From Bdellovibrio sp. ZAP7 (GTDB lineage Bacteria > Bacteroidota > Bacteroidia > Flavobacteriales > Flavobacteriaceae): a DNA stretch of 6,123 nt. The stretch is taken from NCBI GenBank assembly GCA_943324165.2, contig CALPKO020000096.1, forward strand, positions 1-6,123, in the 5' to 3' direction. The notes under the pieces are model-generated. The model did not search any database. It was not told where the DNA came from and was given only the letters and a program-made list of their open reading frames with translations. A program made the position numbers and the translations under genes. Position 1 is the stretch's first letter; each line of letters begins with the position of its first letter. Shown in pieces: positions 5,188 through 6,123 of this stretch.

Positions 5188-6123
5188 ATGATAATAGAAC
5201 CAAGAATGAGAGGATTTATTTGTACGACAGCCCACCCAGATGGTTGCGCACAAAATGTTAAAAATCAAATTGAATATATTGAATCTAAAGGGCAAATCGA
5301 TGGAGCAAAACGCGTTTTAGTCATCGGTGCTTCAACTGGATTTGGTTTGGCATCGCGCATTACTAGCGCTTTTGGTTCTGGTGCAGCCACTATTGGCGTA
5401 TTTTTCGAAAAACCACCAATGGAAGGAAAAACGGCTTCGCCAGGTTGGTACAATTCTGCGGCTTTTGAAAAAGAAGCAGCAAAGAAAGGATTGTATGCAA
5501 AAAGTATCAATGGAGATGCTTTTTCAAATGAAATAAAACAACAAACCATCGATTTGATTAAAGCAGATTTAGGACAAATTGATTTGGTGATTTACAGTCT
5601 AGCATCGCCGGTGCGTTTGCATCCAACAACAGGCGTTTTACACCGTTCTGTTTTGAAGCCTATCGGACAAAGTTTTACCAACAATACAGTCGATTTTCAT
5701 TCTGGAAAAGTTTCTTCTGTCACGATAGAACCTTGTAGTGGTGATGACATCGAAAACACCGTAATCGTTATGGGTGGCGAAGATTGGTCGATGTGGATGA
5801 ATGCTTTAAAAGAAAATAATTTATTGGCAGAAGGCGCTACAACTGTCGCTTATTCCTATATCGGTTCGGCTTTAACAGAGGCAGTTTACAGAAATGGAAC
5901 TATTGGTCGCGCCAAAGACGATTTAGAAAACACCGCTTTTTCAATTACAGAAAGTTTAAAAGACTTGAACGGAAAAGCCTATGTTTCGGTTAATAAAGCT
6001 TTGGTAACGCAAGCAAGTTCTGCCATTCCGGTGATTCCATTGTACATTGCATTTTTATATAAAATTCAGAAAGCGGAAGGGACGCACGAAGGTTGCATCG
6101 AGCAAATTGAAAGATTGTATGCC
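5188..6123 (+). CDS. fabV: Trans-2-enoyl-ACP/CoA reductase FabV (NADH-dependent), C-terminus beyond the window
   Basis: FabV catalyses the last reductive step of fatty acid elongation, trans-2-enoyl-ACP (or -CoA) to the saturated acyl thioester with NADH, in the cytoplasm. The window holds the first 312 residues, without a stop, of about 395-400 expected. It starts [20 protein letters not shown], typical of the family. The Rossmann nucleotide site is [15 protein letters not shown] (43-57), and VFFEKP (71-76) follows the second strand, its Glu74 fitting NADH preference. [11 protein letters not shown] (133-143) is the conserved strand and loop. The active site motif Y-x8-K is Tyr234 to Lys243, within [12 protein letters not shown]; it is spaced as in Yersinia pestis FabV (Tyr235/Lys244). 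[23 protein letters not shown] (270-292, cited in part) shows the conserved VTQASSAIP region near the substrate loop. FabV enzymes are known for low sensitivity to triclosan. The ATG at 5188 is preferred over Met7 because the family N-terminus begins here. Confidence 0.96.
   Translation, partial: MIIEPRMRGFICTTAHPDGCAQNVKNQIEYIESKGQIDGAKRVLVIGASTGFGLASRITSAFGSGAATIGVFFEKPPMEGKTASPGWYNSAAFEKEAAKKGLYAKSINGDAFSNEIKQQTIDLIKADLGQIDLVIYSLASPVRLHPTTGVLHRSVLKPIGQSFTNNTVDFHSGKVSSVTIEPCSGDDIENTVIVMGGEDWSMWMNALKENNLLAEGATTVAYSYIGSALTEAVYRNGTIGRAKDDLENTAFSITESLKDLNGKAYVSVNKALVTQASSAIPVIPLYIAFLYKIQKAEGTHEGCIEQIERLYA

Overview
The window is AT-rich and has six genes in tandem on the + strand, with no convincing gene on the - strand. 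The protein families, the weak or absent Shine-Dalgarno sequences and a TTG-N18-TAnnTTTG promoter point to a member of Bacteroidota, most likely Flavobacteriaceae close to Flavobacterium. This placement rests on recognising the families by eye; no search was run.

Layout: (1) 1-110 is a leader with a good Bacteroidota-type promoter. (2) bamD (111-904) encodes the outer-membrane assembly lipoprotein and is broken by a one-base frameshift near 597-607. (3) A 104-residue omega-like RNA polymerase subunit (912-1226) follows. (4) A 63-base gap is filled with 7-base repeats. (5) coaBC (1290-2531) encodes the bifunctional coenzyme A enzyme. (6) A secreted DUF4835 protein, probably the PorD factor of type IX secretion (2524-3408), overlaps coaBC by 8 bases. 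(7) recN (3444-5096) encodes the SMC-like DNA repair ATPase. (8) A 91-base gap carries a longer, degenerate 7-base-periodic run. (9) fabV (5188 to the window edge) encodes the NADH-dependent enoyl-ACP/CoA reductase and lacks its C-terminus here.

The first five genes are closely spaced and probably form a housekeeping operon driven from the promoter at 25-53. It mixes envelope assembly (BamD, PorD-like), transcription (omega), cofactor synthesis (CoaBC) and DNA repair (RecN). fabV probably has its own promoter.

No new multi-gene system is visible. The points most worth a second look are the bamD frameshift in a normally essential gene, the 7-base-periodic DNA in the two largest intergenic gaps, the fact that all four positive gaps are multiples of 7, and a serine where CoaBC from E. 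coli has its catalytic-flap cysteine.
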